A stretch of 34,477 bases of DNA, from the NCBI GenBank assembly GCA_963798195.1, contig CAWCSF010000003.1:1-34477 (forward strand). The letters are read 5' to 3'. Made by a program: the position numbers and the translations under genes. Each line of letters opens with the position of its first letter. Position 1 is the stretch's first letter. A model generated the notes under the pieces. That model ran no database searches. It worked only from the letters and a program-made list of their open reading frames with translations, and had not been told where the DNA came from. Source of the DNA: CAVSRC01 sp963798195 (GTDB lineage Bacteria; Pseudomonadota; Alphaproteobacteria; Rhizobiales; Kaistiaceae). Shown one piece after another: positions 8,708-16,971 of this stretch.

Positions 8708-8890
8708 GCGAGGGATCTAAGCCGACGTGAACGGGCGGCGGAAATCGAAACCCTCTCCATGTGGGCCGGCCAAGGCGGGGGTCTGGTCCGGAAACTTTCG
8801 CCGGCCGCCGATATCTTGAAGGAGATCGATGCCGAGGCCTCAGCAATTCTCCTGGCGAGGTTTGGGAACTATGTCTGCTTGCGGTCTTAA
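8708..8890 (+). pseudogene. Relic 3' end of a nitronate monooxygenase-like gene
   Basis: The plus-strand frame ending at TAA 8888-8890 reads LSMWAGQGGGLVRK, then LSPAADILKEIDAEASAIL. This resembles the conserved C-terminal tail of nitronate monooxygenases (2-nitropropane dioxygenase family), which ends with a WAGQ-x-GL segment and an amphipathic helix. The frame is closed by a TAG just upstream (8705-8707) and nothing before it resembles the FMN-binding barrel, so only the last 55 or so codons survive. Identification is from memory of the family tail and is moderate. Confidence 0.4.
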
Positions 8891-8976
8891 GCGGACCTAA
8901 AAGACGGACCATCGGTCCAGGATGCGGTGTTCAACGGTCCGTGCCGGGCTTTGAACTTGTATGCGAAATAGATTCG

Positions 8977-9912
8977 TCAATGAGACGCGTCGGACGGTAT
9001 GGCCGAGACCGACGGCGATGACATTGGCGTAAGACTGTCACTCCCCTCGGGTTCTCGGCGGGCCACTACACGCGACGCACCCGAAGGCTTGTGCTGAGCC
9101 AGAAGTCTAATCCAGCCGACGAACGGCAGGGCGAACGCTTCGCCGAGTGTCTTGACTTCGACGCTGTCTACGCCGGTCTGAGGACGCTCGTCCTTTTCCG
9201 GAAGATAGAGCGTTCCGAAAAGCCAGTCCCAAACAGGAAACCAGTTGGTGAAGTTTTTGTCCCTGTGCCGCTCTTCGATCGAATGATGGATTCGATGATA
9301 GTCCGGACTGATGAGCACCCACCAGAAGCGCCCGTAATTCAGCCTGATGTTTGCATGCGCTATGAACTGGTAGGCGTAGGGAATGACCGAGAGAACGCCG
9401 ATGGAGACAGGCGGCAAATCGAACAGGACCGCCATCGGCAACGTAATCAGGAAGGGCGCGATCAGCCCTTCCGTGAAGTGTCCCCGCTGGGCGGTCATTG
9501 CGTTCATATGCTCATCCGAGTGGTGCAGCAGATGGGTTTGCCAGAGCCAGCGGTTCGAATGGAGCGTGCGGTGGAACCAGTAATAGAAGAAATCTAGGAT
9601 GAAGGTGGAGATGAGGAGAGCCACCAGCGATCCGCCGAGACCACCGAGCCCGGCCCCACGCAGGTCGATCAAACCGAGGCCTACCCGCTGAATGCCCAGA
9701 GCCACGGTTGCGTTGAGCGTGGGCGCGATGATCGCCAGCACCACCAGATTGGCGAGCCAGAACCTGATGCCGAACAGATAGTGCCGCCACGGTGTGAGGC
9801 TCGCCGGCCGTAGAAATTCAAACAAGATCACGGCAGGTGCGACTAGAAGCGTCATCACGACGCTGTCACTGAGCAACGTCCCGACGACCCAACTCCAGAG
9901 CTGCTCCACCAC
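8977..9912 (-). CDS. Fatty acid hydroxylase/sterol desaturase superfamily membrane protein
   Basis: A 311-residue integral membrane di-iron enzyme. It has the family's three histidine clusters: HRTLH, HLLHH and HRIHH, with four to five hydrophobic segments before and between them (for example MTLLVAPAVILFEFL and LVALLISTFILDFFYYWF). The clusters bind two iron atoms that activate oxygen for hydroxylation or desaturation of a lipid. The substrate cannot be told from sequence; bacterial relatives act on fatty acids, carotenoids or ether lipids. A basic, proline- and serine-rich tail of about 40 residues follows the domain. No operon partner is obvious. Confidence 0.88.
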   Translation of the reverse strand: MVEQLWSWVVGTLLSDSVVMTLLVAPAVILFEFLRPASLTPWRHYLFGIRFWLANLVVLAIIAPTLNATVALGIQRVGLGLIDLRGAGLGGLGGSLVALLISTFILDFFYYWFHRTLHSNRWLWQTHLLHHSDEHMNAMTAQRGHFTEGLIAPFLITLPMAVLFDLPPVSIGVLSVIPYAYQFIAHANIRLNYGRFWWVLISPDYHRIHHSIEERHRDKNFTNWFPVWDWLFGTLYLPEKDERPQTGVDSVEVKTLGEAFALPFVGWIRLLAQHKPSGASRVVARREPEGSDSLTPMSSPSVSAIPSDASH

Positions 9913-9953
9913 GCAGACTCCTTTCCTGGTGCGCCTGCCCCTCTACGGCTGGC

Positions 9954-10421
9954 TCAGCGCAGCAGGCGACATAAGAAGTTCACGATTTCGCCCCCGAGCA
10001 CTTGGTCCGAACGTTTCCGTGGACTGCAGAGATAGTTGTGTTTGTACGGTCCCTTCCGCCCGGCGTCACGATTCCTGTAATCCGACGCCTGCATGGGAAA
10101 CGAGTCCTCCGAAGAATCTGGAGGCGGGGCCACATCCGGCTCGCCGCCCGAGTTCCCTACATTGCCGACATTACCTGCATTGCCGGCGTTGCCCGCATTT
10201 CCGGCGTTGCCAGCCCAGATAACGCCCGCCGGGTTGCCATGCCGCCCGCCCATGACATATCCGGATTGCTCCGTTGGAACGCTGGCCTGCGACAAAGATA
10301 TTGCAGAATGGGCTGCAAGACCGGCGCAGCAGATGCCCAAAACGGTCAGAGATGTCGTGCGGGCGAGATTTGCTTTTGCGGCTGCCAAAGCCCTACGAAG
10401 CCAATGTCCTCTTTTCTCCAT
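9954..10421 (-). CDS. Small exported protein with tandem AGN tripeptide repeats
   Basis: A 155-residue protein of unknown function. After a basic N-terminus (MEKRGHWLRRALAAAKANLAR) comes a hydrophobic segment (TSLTVLGICCAGLAAHSAISL), which could be a signal peptide or an anchor. Residues in the middle form seven tripeptide repeats, five AGN and two VGN, followed by a Pro/Ser/Asp-rich stretch and a basic tail. The start ATG 10421 has a strong ribosome site (GGAGATGAGG) just upstream, which argues that this is a real gene. It follows no recognised family. The repeats are encoded by a 9-bp tandem repeat. Confidence 0.55.
   Translation of the reverse strand: MEKRGHWLRRALAAAKANLARTTSLTVLGICCAGLAAHSAISLSQASVPTEQSGYVMGGRHGNPAGVIWAGNAGNAGNAGNAGNVGNVGNSGGEPDVAPPPDSSEDSFPMQASDYRNRDAGRKGPYKHNYLCSPRKRSDQVLGGEIVNFLCRLLR
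10152..10214 (-). repeat. Seven tandem 9-bp units encoding AGN/VGN repeats
   Basis: Seven consecutive 9-bp units (10152-10214) vary mainly at third codon positions, for example ATTGCCGGC, GTTGCCCGC and ATTTCCGGC on the plus strand. On the minus strand each encodes Ala/Val-Gly-Asn. Synonymous variation between units indicates selection on the peptide rather than recent slippage alone. Confidence 0.8.
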
Positions 10422-10934
10422 TCACCTCATCTCCTGCTTGAGTGTGACCAGCGAACACAGCCTGATGACAAGCTTTTCGGGCCGAGTTTGGCCACAGCGT
10501 CGGGCATTTGCAACCCAAGCCGAGCCCGGCCAGCTCACGGCCTTGGAGCCGTAGTGCGAAGATCGCGCTGATGGACCCAAAGAAACCTGGGATTGGAGGA
10601 GCGGCTCCCAAATCCTGTATGTGACAGCTCGAATGGGCCAACTGCCTGAGGCGATGGAAGCGGCCCTACGATTGGCGCTCGTTCAACGCCCGCAGCGCCG
10701 CGGCATCGAATTCCCTCACAAGCGTAACCATTGACCCCGTTCACAGGATTGCCCTGTGATTTCGTCGATCTTGGCTATGCGGCGTCCTCCGCCGGGCAGC
10801 AGCGCGAAGGGCTGCGCACTGGCGGTGGAGGCAGTCAACAGCGAACCGATAGAGGTTTGGCCTTGCCGGCCTCACGTTTCCCTTGACCGGCTTTGCCGCC
10901 TCGGGAACCTGTGTGTCGGGCAGGAGCAACAGAC
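10422..10934. other. Intergenic region, no gene seen
   Basis: About 510 bases between the divergently oriented AGN-repeat gene and the enolase-superfamily gene. The open frames on both strands have no recognisable protein features. It should hold the promoters of both flanking genes, but I could not pick out a convincing -35/-10 pair. CAGGAG at 10921-10926 is the ribosome site of the following gene. Confidence 0.4.
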
Positions 10935-12068
10935 ATGAAGATCACGGAAATTCGCACGCTCGTCAGTTGGGCGGGGCTGCGCAACTGGGTCCTCGTCAAG
11001 GTCATGACCGACGCGGGGATACATGGCTGGGGCGAGGGTACGCTGGAAGGGTTCGAGCCGACCGTCGTCTCCTGCATTCAGCGGTTCGGGCAGGCGCTGA
11101 TCGGCGAGGACCCGCTGCGCCGCGAGCACCACTGGCAACGGCTCTATCGCCACCACTTCTGGCGCGGAGGACCGGTCGCCAATTCGGCGATAGCCGCGCT
11201 CGACCACGCCCTGTGGGACATTGCGGGCAAGGCCTACGGCGTGCCGGTCTACCAGATGCTGGGCGGAGCGGCGCGCGACTCGCTGCGGCTCTACACCCAC
11301 GTCGGCATCTACCAGCCGGAGCGGATGGTCGAGGATGCCGAGCGCGACGTGGCCGACGGCTTCACTGCGATGAAAACCGGGGCATGGACGGGAAGTGCGG
11401 GCATGCCCGAAGCCGAACGGATCGCCGCCTTCGCCGAACGGATTGGCGCGCTCCGCAAGGCCGTCGGGCCGGACATTGGTATCATGGTGGACGACCATGG
11501 GCGCGGTCAGCCGTCCAACGCGGTTCGCCTGATGCATGCGCTGGAGCGGTTCGGCCTGCTGTTCTTCGAGGAGCCGACGCAGCCTGACGACGTTGAAGGG
11601 CTGCAGCGTCTGCGTCTGGCCGACCCGCAGATGGACCTGGCAACGGGTGAGCGGCTCTATTCCAAGTGGGACTATCGACGGCTTCTGGAGGGGCGGTTCG
11701 TGGACGTGATCCAGCCCGATCTCTGCCATGCCGGCGGCATCAGCGAGGTCAAGAAGATCGCCGCTATGGCGGAGACCTATTACGTGAAGGTCGCGCCGCA
11801 CAATCCGCAGGGGCCGATCTCGACCGCAGCGGCAGCGCACCTCTGCCTCGCGATCCCGAACTTCCTGATCCTCGAATATGTGCGACAGGAGCCCTGGCGC
11901 GAGGCGGCCATGCTCGAGGCGTGGACCGTCAGGGACGGCCATCTCCACGTGCCCGATCGTCCCGGACTGGGGGTCGAACTGAACGAAGATGTGCTGCTGG
12001 CCAACCCGCCGCGGCTCGCCGCGACACCGGCTGCGTTCGCCGCCGATGGCAGCGTCTTCGATATCTAG
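10935..12068 (+). CDS. Mandelate racemase/muconate-lactonizing family, galactonate dehydratase-like
   Basis: A 377-residue enolase-superfamily enzyme of normal length. It starts MKITEIRTLV, with capping-domain residues first and then a beta barrel. Catalytic positions are visible: the DDHGRG segment (metal ligand Asp186, His188), FFEEP (metal ligand Glu212), TGER (Glu239) and APHNPQGP (His289). The DxHGR and APHxPxGP pattern is that of D-galactonate dehydratase and related sugar-acid dehydratases, which remove water to give 2-keto-3-deoxy acids. The true sugar acid is uncertain. ATG 10935 has CAGGAG nine bases upstream. No sugar transporter or aldolase gene lies beside it, so it stands alone between a small exported protein and a prophage remnant. 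Confidence 0.85.
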   Translation: MKITEIRTLVSWAGLRNWVLVKVMTDAGIHGWGEGTLEGFEPTVVSCIQRFGQALIGEDPLRREHHWQRLYRHHFWRGGPVANSAIAALDHALWDIAGKAYGVPVYQMLGGAARDSLRLYTHVGIYQPERMVEDAERDVADGFTAMKTGAWTGSAGMPEAERIAAFAERIGALRKAVGPDIGIMVDDHGRGQPSNAVRLMHALERFGLLFFEEPTQPDDVEGLQRLRLADPQMDLATGERLYSKWDYRRLLEGRFVDVIQPDLCHAGGISEVKKIAAMAETYYVKVAPHNPQGPISTAAAAHLCLAIPNFLILEYVRQEPWREAAMLEAWTVRDGHLHVPDRPGLGVELNEDVLLANPPRLAATPAAFAADGSVFDI

Positions 12069-12203
12069 AGGACGGTTGGTATTCCGCGCGCCAATCCGAA
12101 GCGCTCGCTCAATGTCCGGAACGGGTCAAAAGCGGAGGTAGGGTAACGCCACCTGAATGACCCCTGTGTTAGATCGCGAGCGGCAAGATCCGCCTCGCCG
12201 TGA

Positions 12204-13689
12204 TCAGATCCGCCCGATCTGCATTTGCCTGCGATCGTAGTCGGCGAGCAGGTCGTTGAGGGTGGGTCGCCGGAACTCGATCAGCTTCGAAACTTTCGGC
12301 GGAGCCTGGCGGATGTAGGGGCGGCTCATGCAGCCATATCGTATCTCGTCGACGACATGATCCTCGGAATGCGTCTGGAGATCCTCCGGCCGGTCGGGAT
12401 CGTGCTGCATCATGGGAACGGTGCGGATGGTGTCGCGGCAGGTCGAGAACACGACGAGCAGAGGATTGCCCTCTCCGTCGCCCTTGAGGCGGGAACGAAC
12501 CTGGTCCCAGCCGCCGATGGCGCCAACGCCGGAGACCCGCCGGTTGTCGGCGCGGCGGAAGAAAGCGCCGGCCCGCGCCATCCGCTCGGCAATGGACGGG
12601 CCACCGTCCTGCGCAAAGGCGGAAGGATCGAGAACGCCATAGGCGATGCGTGGCGTATTGGGCATCGGATCAGGGAGTTCCCGCTCGAGGATGCCATGAA
12701 GCAACCTCTTCCGCCGTCAGCTTCAGGCCGACATTGGGCGCCCTGGCGCCGTACCATTCGCGATAGCGGACGAGGCAGCCTCGCGGAATGGAGATCATGG
12801 TCCCGGCGGCAGAAAAGGCCGTCACGGTCTCCGAGGCCACCGCCCACCAGCCAACGCTGAACGGGACTGGCGCTGCCCCAGTCCATGGAGCGGAAGCGGA
12901 GCCAGTGCGCCGGAACCTCGAAGGGCTCGACCACGTGCCGGTCGGGCCGCCAGCAGTCGAAGAAGGCGCCCTCCACCGCATTCCAGTCGCCATCGAGCCA
13001 GGCGCGAACAAGCTCCTCGGAACCCGAGGCTTTGAGGCGCTGAACGTAGTCGTCTCCCAGATAGCGGTTGTCGCCGACCTTCGAGGGGATGAACACCCGC
13101 TCGAGCCCGTCTGTTCGTCAGCGATGGTCTTCCAGCCGAGCGGCGCCGGATCGATATAGCGCTCGCTGACCCAGCCATGGCCCGGTCCACCGGGATTGCC
13201 GGTCGCGCGGAAGCCGACGGGAACGCCAGAAGCCGACCGCAGAGTCGCCATCAGCTTCATGATCGGAGCCGGTGACGGGAAGTTGCCGATCTCCTCGACA
13301 TAGACCCGGGTGTAGGAGTGACCCTGATACGCCTCGGCGTCGGCGTCATGCTCCAGATAGGCGAACCTGAGCCGCGCACCGTTCGGGAAGCGCCACATCT
13401 TGTCCTGCTCATGCAGTCTTGCCCCGAGCGGCGCGTAGAGCTGGCGGCTGCGCTCGATGGTCTCGATCAGCTGCGTGCGTTCGCGCCGGATCATGAGGCC
13501 GATCGCGTTCTCTTCGTACCTGGCGGCGTGGGCCAGCCACTCGCCGAGGACGCCGTCCGTCTTCCCGCCGCCCCGGGCCCCGCCATAGAAGACCTCGAAG
13601 ATCGGACAGGTGACCAAAGCCATCTGCGGACCTTCCTGGGGCTCCCAGAGAACTACTGGATCAGCAGAGGGGCGTGCCGTTTGTGCCAC
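12204..13689 (-). pseudogene. terL: Phage terminase large subunit, frameshifted
   Basis: This is a DNA-packaging ATPase/nuclease gene whose protein is spread over three frames. The N-terminal part holds the Walker A motif GGARGGGKTDG and a Walker B-like VYVEE. The frame then changes near 13115-13125 (to ERVFIPSKVGD), again near 12865 (DWGSASP to FSVGWWAV) and again near 12705 (LTAEEVA to GILERE), ending with SRPYIRQ and DYDRRQMQIGRI. Joined up it would be about 490 residues, normal for this family. The GTG start at 13689 overlaps the small HTH gene by 37 bases. Three frameshifts mean no full protein is made unless the sequence is wrong. No portal or capsid gene follows. Confidence 0.8.
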
Positions 13690-14039
13690 TCGGTGGCGTC
13701 CTCGATCTGATCCGGCATGCGGACGATGAAGGTGTGGCGGATCTCGCCGGTGGTCTCCTGGACCAGCGTCTCCTTCCAGTTGGCGCGGGTCTTGAGCCAG
13801 AAGATGGCGGCGGTGACCGACTGCGGGCCTTCACCCAGCGCCTTGCGATACAGGCTCTCGGCCACCCGGCTGTTGGCCTTGATGTGGCCCTTGTCCAGCT
13901 CGGCCCGGTAGTGCCGCCGCAGCGTCTTCGGGTCGATCTCCAGCACGCAGGCGATGTCGGCCTCGGGGATGCCGTAGCCAGCCATCGCCTCGACCTGACG
14001 GCGGCCGGAAGCATCGGGGATGTGTGCCTTGCGTCCCAT
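13653..14039 (-). CDS. Terminase small subunit-like HTH protein, tandem copy 1
   Basis: A 128-residue protein with an N-terminal HTH: GRRQVEAMAGYGIPEADIA is followed by CVLEIDPKTLRRHYRAEL. Then come SLYRKALGEGPQSVTAAIFW and a WKET-containing strand. The order, size and location just upstream of the large terminase suggest a terminase small subunit, which recognises phage DNA for packaging. This assignment is from context; I know the family mainly as prophage hypothetical proteins. ATG 14039 lies six bases after the stop of the next copy. It carries a longer C-terminal tail than the other copies (IRHTFIVRMPDQIEDATEW). Confidence 0.75.
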   Translation of the reverse strand: MGRKAHIPDASGRRQVEAMAGYGIPEADIACVLEIDPKTLRRHYRAELDKGHIKANSRVAESLYRKALGEGPQSVTAAIFWLKTRANWKETLVQETTGEIRHTFIVRMPDQIEDATEWHKRHAPLLIQ

Positions 14040-14044
14040 CGGCT

Positions 14045-14395
14045 TCAGAGAACTCCCGTGTCGAACTTCCGGATGACGACCGTGATCGGTTCATCATTCT
14101 TGCCGCTCAGCTCGCGGATACTGGTCTCCTTCCATCCGGCGCGGGTCTTCAGCCAGAAGATCGCCGCCGTGACGGCTTCGCGTCCTTCTCCGGTTGCCCT
14201 CCGGTAGAGGTTCTCGGCGACGCGGGCATTGGCCTTGGTGTGACCGTGGTCCAGCTGGTGCCGGTAGTGCTTGCGCAAGGTCTTGGGATCGATGCCGACA
14301 ACGCCGGCAATCTCGTCCTCTGGGACGCCATATCCGGCGAGCGCCTCGACCTGGCGGCGGTCGGCTGGTTCAGGACGGTGTGCGCGGCGCCCCAT
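14045..14395 (-). CDS. Terminase small subunit-like HTH protein, tandem copy 2
   Basis: A 116-residue paralogue of the flanking genes: MGRRAHRPEP, RRQVEALAGYGVPEDEIAG, IDPKTLRKHYRHQL, LYRRATGEGREAVTAAIFWL and GWKETS, then a distinct tail (NDEPITVVIRKFDTGVL). The start is ATG 14395, with GGAG about nine bases upstream inside the end of copy 3. The frame is intact. Each copy differs enough at the protein level that the duplications are not recent. Role inferred as for copy 1. Confidence 0.75.
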   Translation of the reverse strand: MGRRAHRPEPADRRQVEALAGYGVPEDEIAGVVGIDPKTLRKHYRHQLDHGHTKANARVAENLYRRATGEGREAVTAAIFWLKTRAGWKETSIRELSGKNDEPITVVIRKFDTGVL

Positions 14396-14399
14396 GGGT

Positions 14400-14726
14400 T
14401 CACTCCAACAGCGCGAGGGCGTCTTCGTGACGGATGGAGACTTCATTGACGACCGTCTCCTTCCAGTGCGCCCGGGTCTTCAGCCAGAAGATGGATGCGG
14501 TCACCGACTGCGGTCCATCCCCCAGCGCCTTGTGGTAGAGGCTCTGGGCAATCCGCGTGCTGGCCAGGATGCTGCCGGTGTCGAGCTGGTCGCGGTAGTG
14601 CTTGCGCAACGTCTTCGGGTCGATGCGCAACACCCTGGCGATGTCGGTCTCGGGCACGCCGCAGGCGCACATGGCCTCGACCTGCCGCTGGGTCATGGCG
14701 TCCGGAGCGTGCGCGCGGCGGCCCAT
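14400..14726 (-). CDS. Terminase small subunit-like HTH protein, tandem copy 3
   Basis: A 108-residue paralogue: MGRRAHAPDAMTQRQVEAM, CGVPETDIARVLRIDPKTL, RKHYRDQLDTGSI, SLYHKALGDGPQSVTASIFWL and HWKETVVNE. It is the first of the three tandem genes in the direction of transcription. The start ATG 14726 overlaps the region where the methyltransferase frames end (TGATG at 14724-14728), so the whole cluster reads as one operon. Function inferred from position before the terminase. Confidence 0.75.
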   Translation of the reverse strand: MGRRAHAPDAMTQRQVEAMCACGVPETDIARVLRIDPKTLRKHYRDQLDTGSILASTRIAQSLYHKALGDGPQSVTASIFWLKTRAHWKETVVNEVSIRHEDALALLE

Positions 14727-14730
14727 CAGA

Positions 14731-15970
14731 TCACGCTCCCGTCGGCGGGCCGTCGTCCAGCCCGCTGCCATCCTGGCGCACAGCCCGGTGGCCGGTGCCG
14801 TCCTGCCAGCGCCGCACGATCACATCGCAATAGGCCGGATCGAGTTCGACCAGCGCCGCCTGCCGTCCCGTCGCCTCGGCCGCCATCAGCGTGGTGCCAG
14901 AGCCGCCGAACGGATCGAGGACCGTGTCGCGGCTCTTCGACGAGTTCCTGATCGCCCGCTCGACCAGGGCAATCGGCTTCATGGTCGGATGCAGATCGTT
15001 GGCCCGCGGCCGGTCGATCTGCCAGACATCGCCCTGGTCGCGCGCCCCGCACCAGTAATGGTCGCTGCCCTGCGCCCAGCCGTAGAGAATCGGCTCGTAC
15101 TGGCGCTGGTAGTCGGAGCGGCCAAGGGTGAAGCGGTCCTTGCTCCAGATGACGAAGGTCGACCAGTGGCCGCCGGCCGCCGCGAAGGCCGCCTTGAGCA
15201 CATCGAGCTCGGACGAGCTCATGCAGATGTAGATCGCCCCCTTGGTGACCGGCACCATGGCCCGGCAGGCCGCCTCGAGAAAGGCGCCGAACCCGGAGCC
15301 AAGATCGTCGTTGGCGATGGCCTTCCTCACCTTCCCCTTGTCGTAGGCGACGTTGTAGGGCGGATCGGTGAACACCATGTCGGCAAGGCGGCCATCCAGG
15401 GCCAGCCGCACCACATCCGCATCGGTGGCATCCCCGCAGACCAGCCGGTGGGCTCCCAGCGTCCACACATCCCCCGGCCGGGTGATCGGGTTCTCCGGAA
15501 CCGGTGGCGCCTCGTCCGGGAAGGTCGGTGCCTCTCCCGCCAAGCAGCGCGTCGATCTCGGCGAACGCGAAGCCGGTCAGGGCCAGGTCGAAGCCGAGGT
15601 CCTTCAGGTCGCCGATCTCGGCGGCCAGCATCGCATCGTCCCAGCCGGCGTTCAGAGCCAGCTTGTTGTCGGCAATGATGTAAGCCCGCTTCTCGGCCTC
15701 GCTCATGCCGGCCAGCTCGATCACCGGCACCGTCGCCATGCCGAGCTTGCGCGCCGCCAGCACCCGGCCATGTCCGGCGATGATGCCGTTGTCGCCATCG
15801 ACGAGAACCGGATTGGTCAATCCGAAGGCCCGGATCGAGGCTGCGATCTCCGCCACCTGCGCATCCGAGTGGGTGCGGGCATTCCTGGCGTACGGGATCA
15901 GGCCGGCGATCGGCCGATAGGTCACCGCCAGCTTGCGGCTCGTGGGGTCGAGGTCGGACGGAGCGGTCAC
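14731..15970 (-). pseudogene. ParB-domain/DNA methyltransferase fusion, one frameshift
   Basis: The N-terminal part (from GTG 15970) is a ParB/sulfiredoxin-like domain: YRPIAGLIPYARNARTHSD, NPVLVDGD and GIIAGHGRVLAARKLG. The frame then shifts near 15545, where FAEIDALL should continue as AGEAPTFPDE. The second frame is an N6-adenine or N4-cytosine DNA methyltransferase with DPPYN (catalytic) and DPFGGSGTT (S-adenosylmethionine site). Restoring one base gives a protein of about 413 residues, the usual prophage architecture. Such enzymes methylate phage DNA to protect it from host restriction. The GTG start overlaps the stop of the upstream gene by four bases (GTGA). Confidence 0.85.
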
Positions 15971-16641
15971 GCGAGATTCTCCTCCACATCGAGGATGCGC
16001 TCGCCCTCGACCACAAACCCACCTTCGGGCTGAGAATGCCCGTTGAACACCGGCAGCACCCCATCATCGCCAGTGGGTGGGCTTGCCGCCCCACGAGCCA
16101 ACCCTGCCCTCGCCATCGAGGCGGGCAGAGCGTCAGCGGCGTCAATCGAGGCGATGGAGGCTATTTTTTCCGCGGCAAGCGCGGGCGCGGCATCAGGTAC
16201 CAGACGCGGCGCCGCCGCGCCTCCCTGCCCGTGAAAGCGCTCGTTAACGCCGGCGGCAATCAGCCTGGCGCGAGAGGCCTCGGTCAGCGTGCGCCGTTTG
16301 CGCAATCCCATCACTTCCCGAATCACGACGGCCTCCTGCGGCGTCGGCAGGTGGAACAGCCGGAGACAGCCCTCGTCGTCGCCGTCCTGGGTGACAGTCA
16401 TGAAGGCGAGACGGCGCTTGATCATGGTCCAGTGCCGGGTGGACCGGCCAGTGACGTAGGCGAGCCACGTCTTCCCGTCGCCCCAGGTGTGGATGACGCC
16501 ATGCCGGCCGCCGATGATCCACCATCCGCATGCATCCCGGCGCAACTGCGACGGAGCCGCATCGAGGGCAGCCAGCAGCCTCGCCTGCTGGCGCCGGTCG
16601 TCCCGCTCTTCGTCCCGGTTGCGGTAGGTAAGCCCGGTCAT
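15967..16641 (-). CDS. Conserved prophage hypothetical protein
   Basis: A protein of about 224 residues. It begins MTGLTYRNRDEERDDRRQQ. Its conserved core is CGWWIIGGRHGVIHTWGDGKTW, an arginine-rich segment (STRHWTMIKRRLAFM) and EVMGLRKRRTLTEASRARLIA. The C-terminal 80 residues are alanine-rich and probably disordered. I do not know a function; I have seen such genes beside ParB-methyltransferase genes in alphaproteobacterial prophages. ATG 16641 is chosen because it overlaps the stop of the upstream ParB fragment (ATGA). The stop overlaps the methyltransferase start. Confidence 0.65.
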   Translation of the reverse strand: MTGLTYRNRDEERDDRRQQARLLAALDAAPSQLRRDACGWWIIGGRHGVIHTWGDGKTWLAYVTGRSTRHWTMIKRRLAFMTVTQDGDDEGCLRLFHLPTPQEAVVIREVMGLRKRRTLTEASRARLIAAGVNERFHGQGGAAAPRLVPDAAPALAAEKIASIASIDAADALPASMARAGLARGAASPPTGDDGVLPVFNGHSQPEGGFVVEGERILDVEENLA

Positions 16642-16829
16642 GTGGCTCCCCTGCATGCGGCCGGGAGCGGGAGGCCACTTGCCACCATGCTCCTGGTGAA
16701 GGCGAACTCCCGAATGCTCGCAGCGATCTGCGCGACCTGCGCTTCCGAATGGGTCCGCGCATTGCGGGCATACGGGATCAGCGCCTCAAGCGGGCGGTAC
16801 TGCACTTGCAGTGTGCGATCCGGACGCAT
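16638..16829 (-). pseudogene. Truncated ParB-domain fragment of a second ParB-methyltransferase
   Basis: From ATG 16829 the frame reads MRPDRTLQVQYRPLEALIP, then YARNARTHSEAQVAQIAASI. This is a close match to the start of the ParB domain at 15970. The match stops after SIREFAFT, near 16691, where the intact relative continues with NPVLVDGD. The frame then runs through an unrelated short tail (SGLPLPAACRGAT) to a stop that still overlaps the next gene by four bases. The pattern fits an internal deletion that removed the rest of the ParB and methyltransferase domains. The frame also opens further upstream, to 16907. Confidence 0.65.
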
Positions 16830-16971
16830 ATGGTCCTGAGCGGGCGCGACGGGAAGCGGTAGCATACCGATTTCAATAAAAAAAACCATCTCGTCCAGCG
16901 TCATCACGACATTCTCGGCTCAGGAATGCGCAAGTACTTTGTTTCGGAGGTTTCAGAAGGCGTCGCGAGCG

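Noticed and set aside
10872..11948. A 358-codon minus-strand frame opposite the enolase-superfamily gene
   Set aside because: The plus-strand frame has all catalytic residues of the family and a good ribosome site, and the reverse frame has none of its own.
14602..16839. Long plus-strand frames across the prophage remnant
   Set aside because: They are arginine- and proline-rich mirror frames of the ParB-methyltransferase and HTH genes on the minus strand and contain no domain signature.
12204..16907. A complete prophage
   Set aside because: Only the packaging start and a methylation module are present. No portal, capsid, tail, lysis or integrase gene accompanies them.
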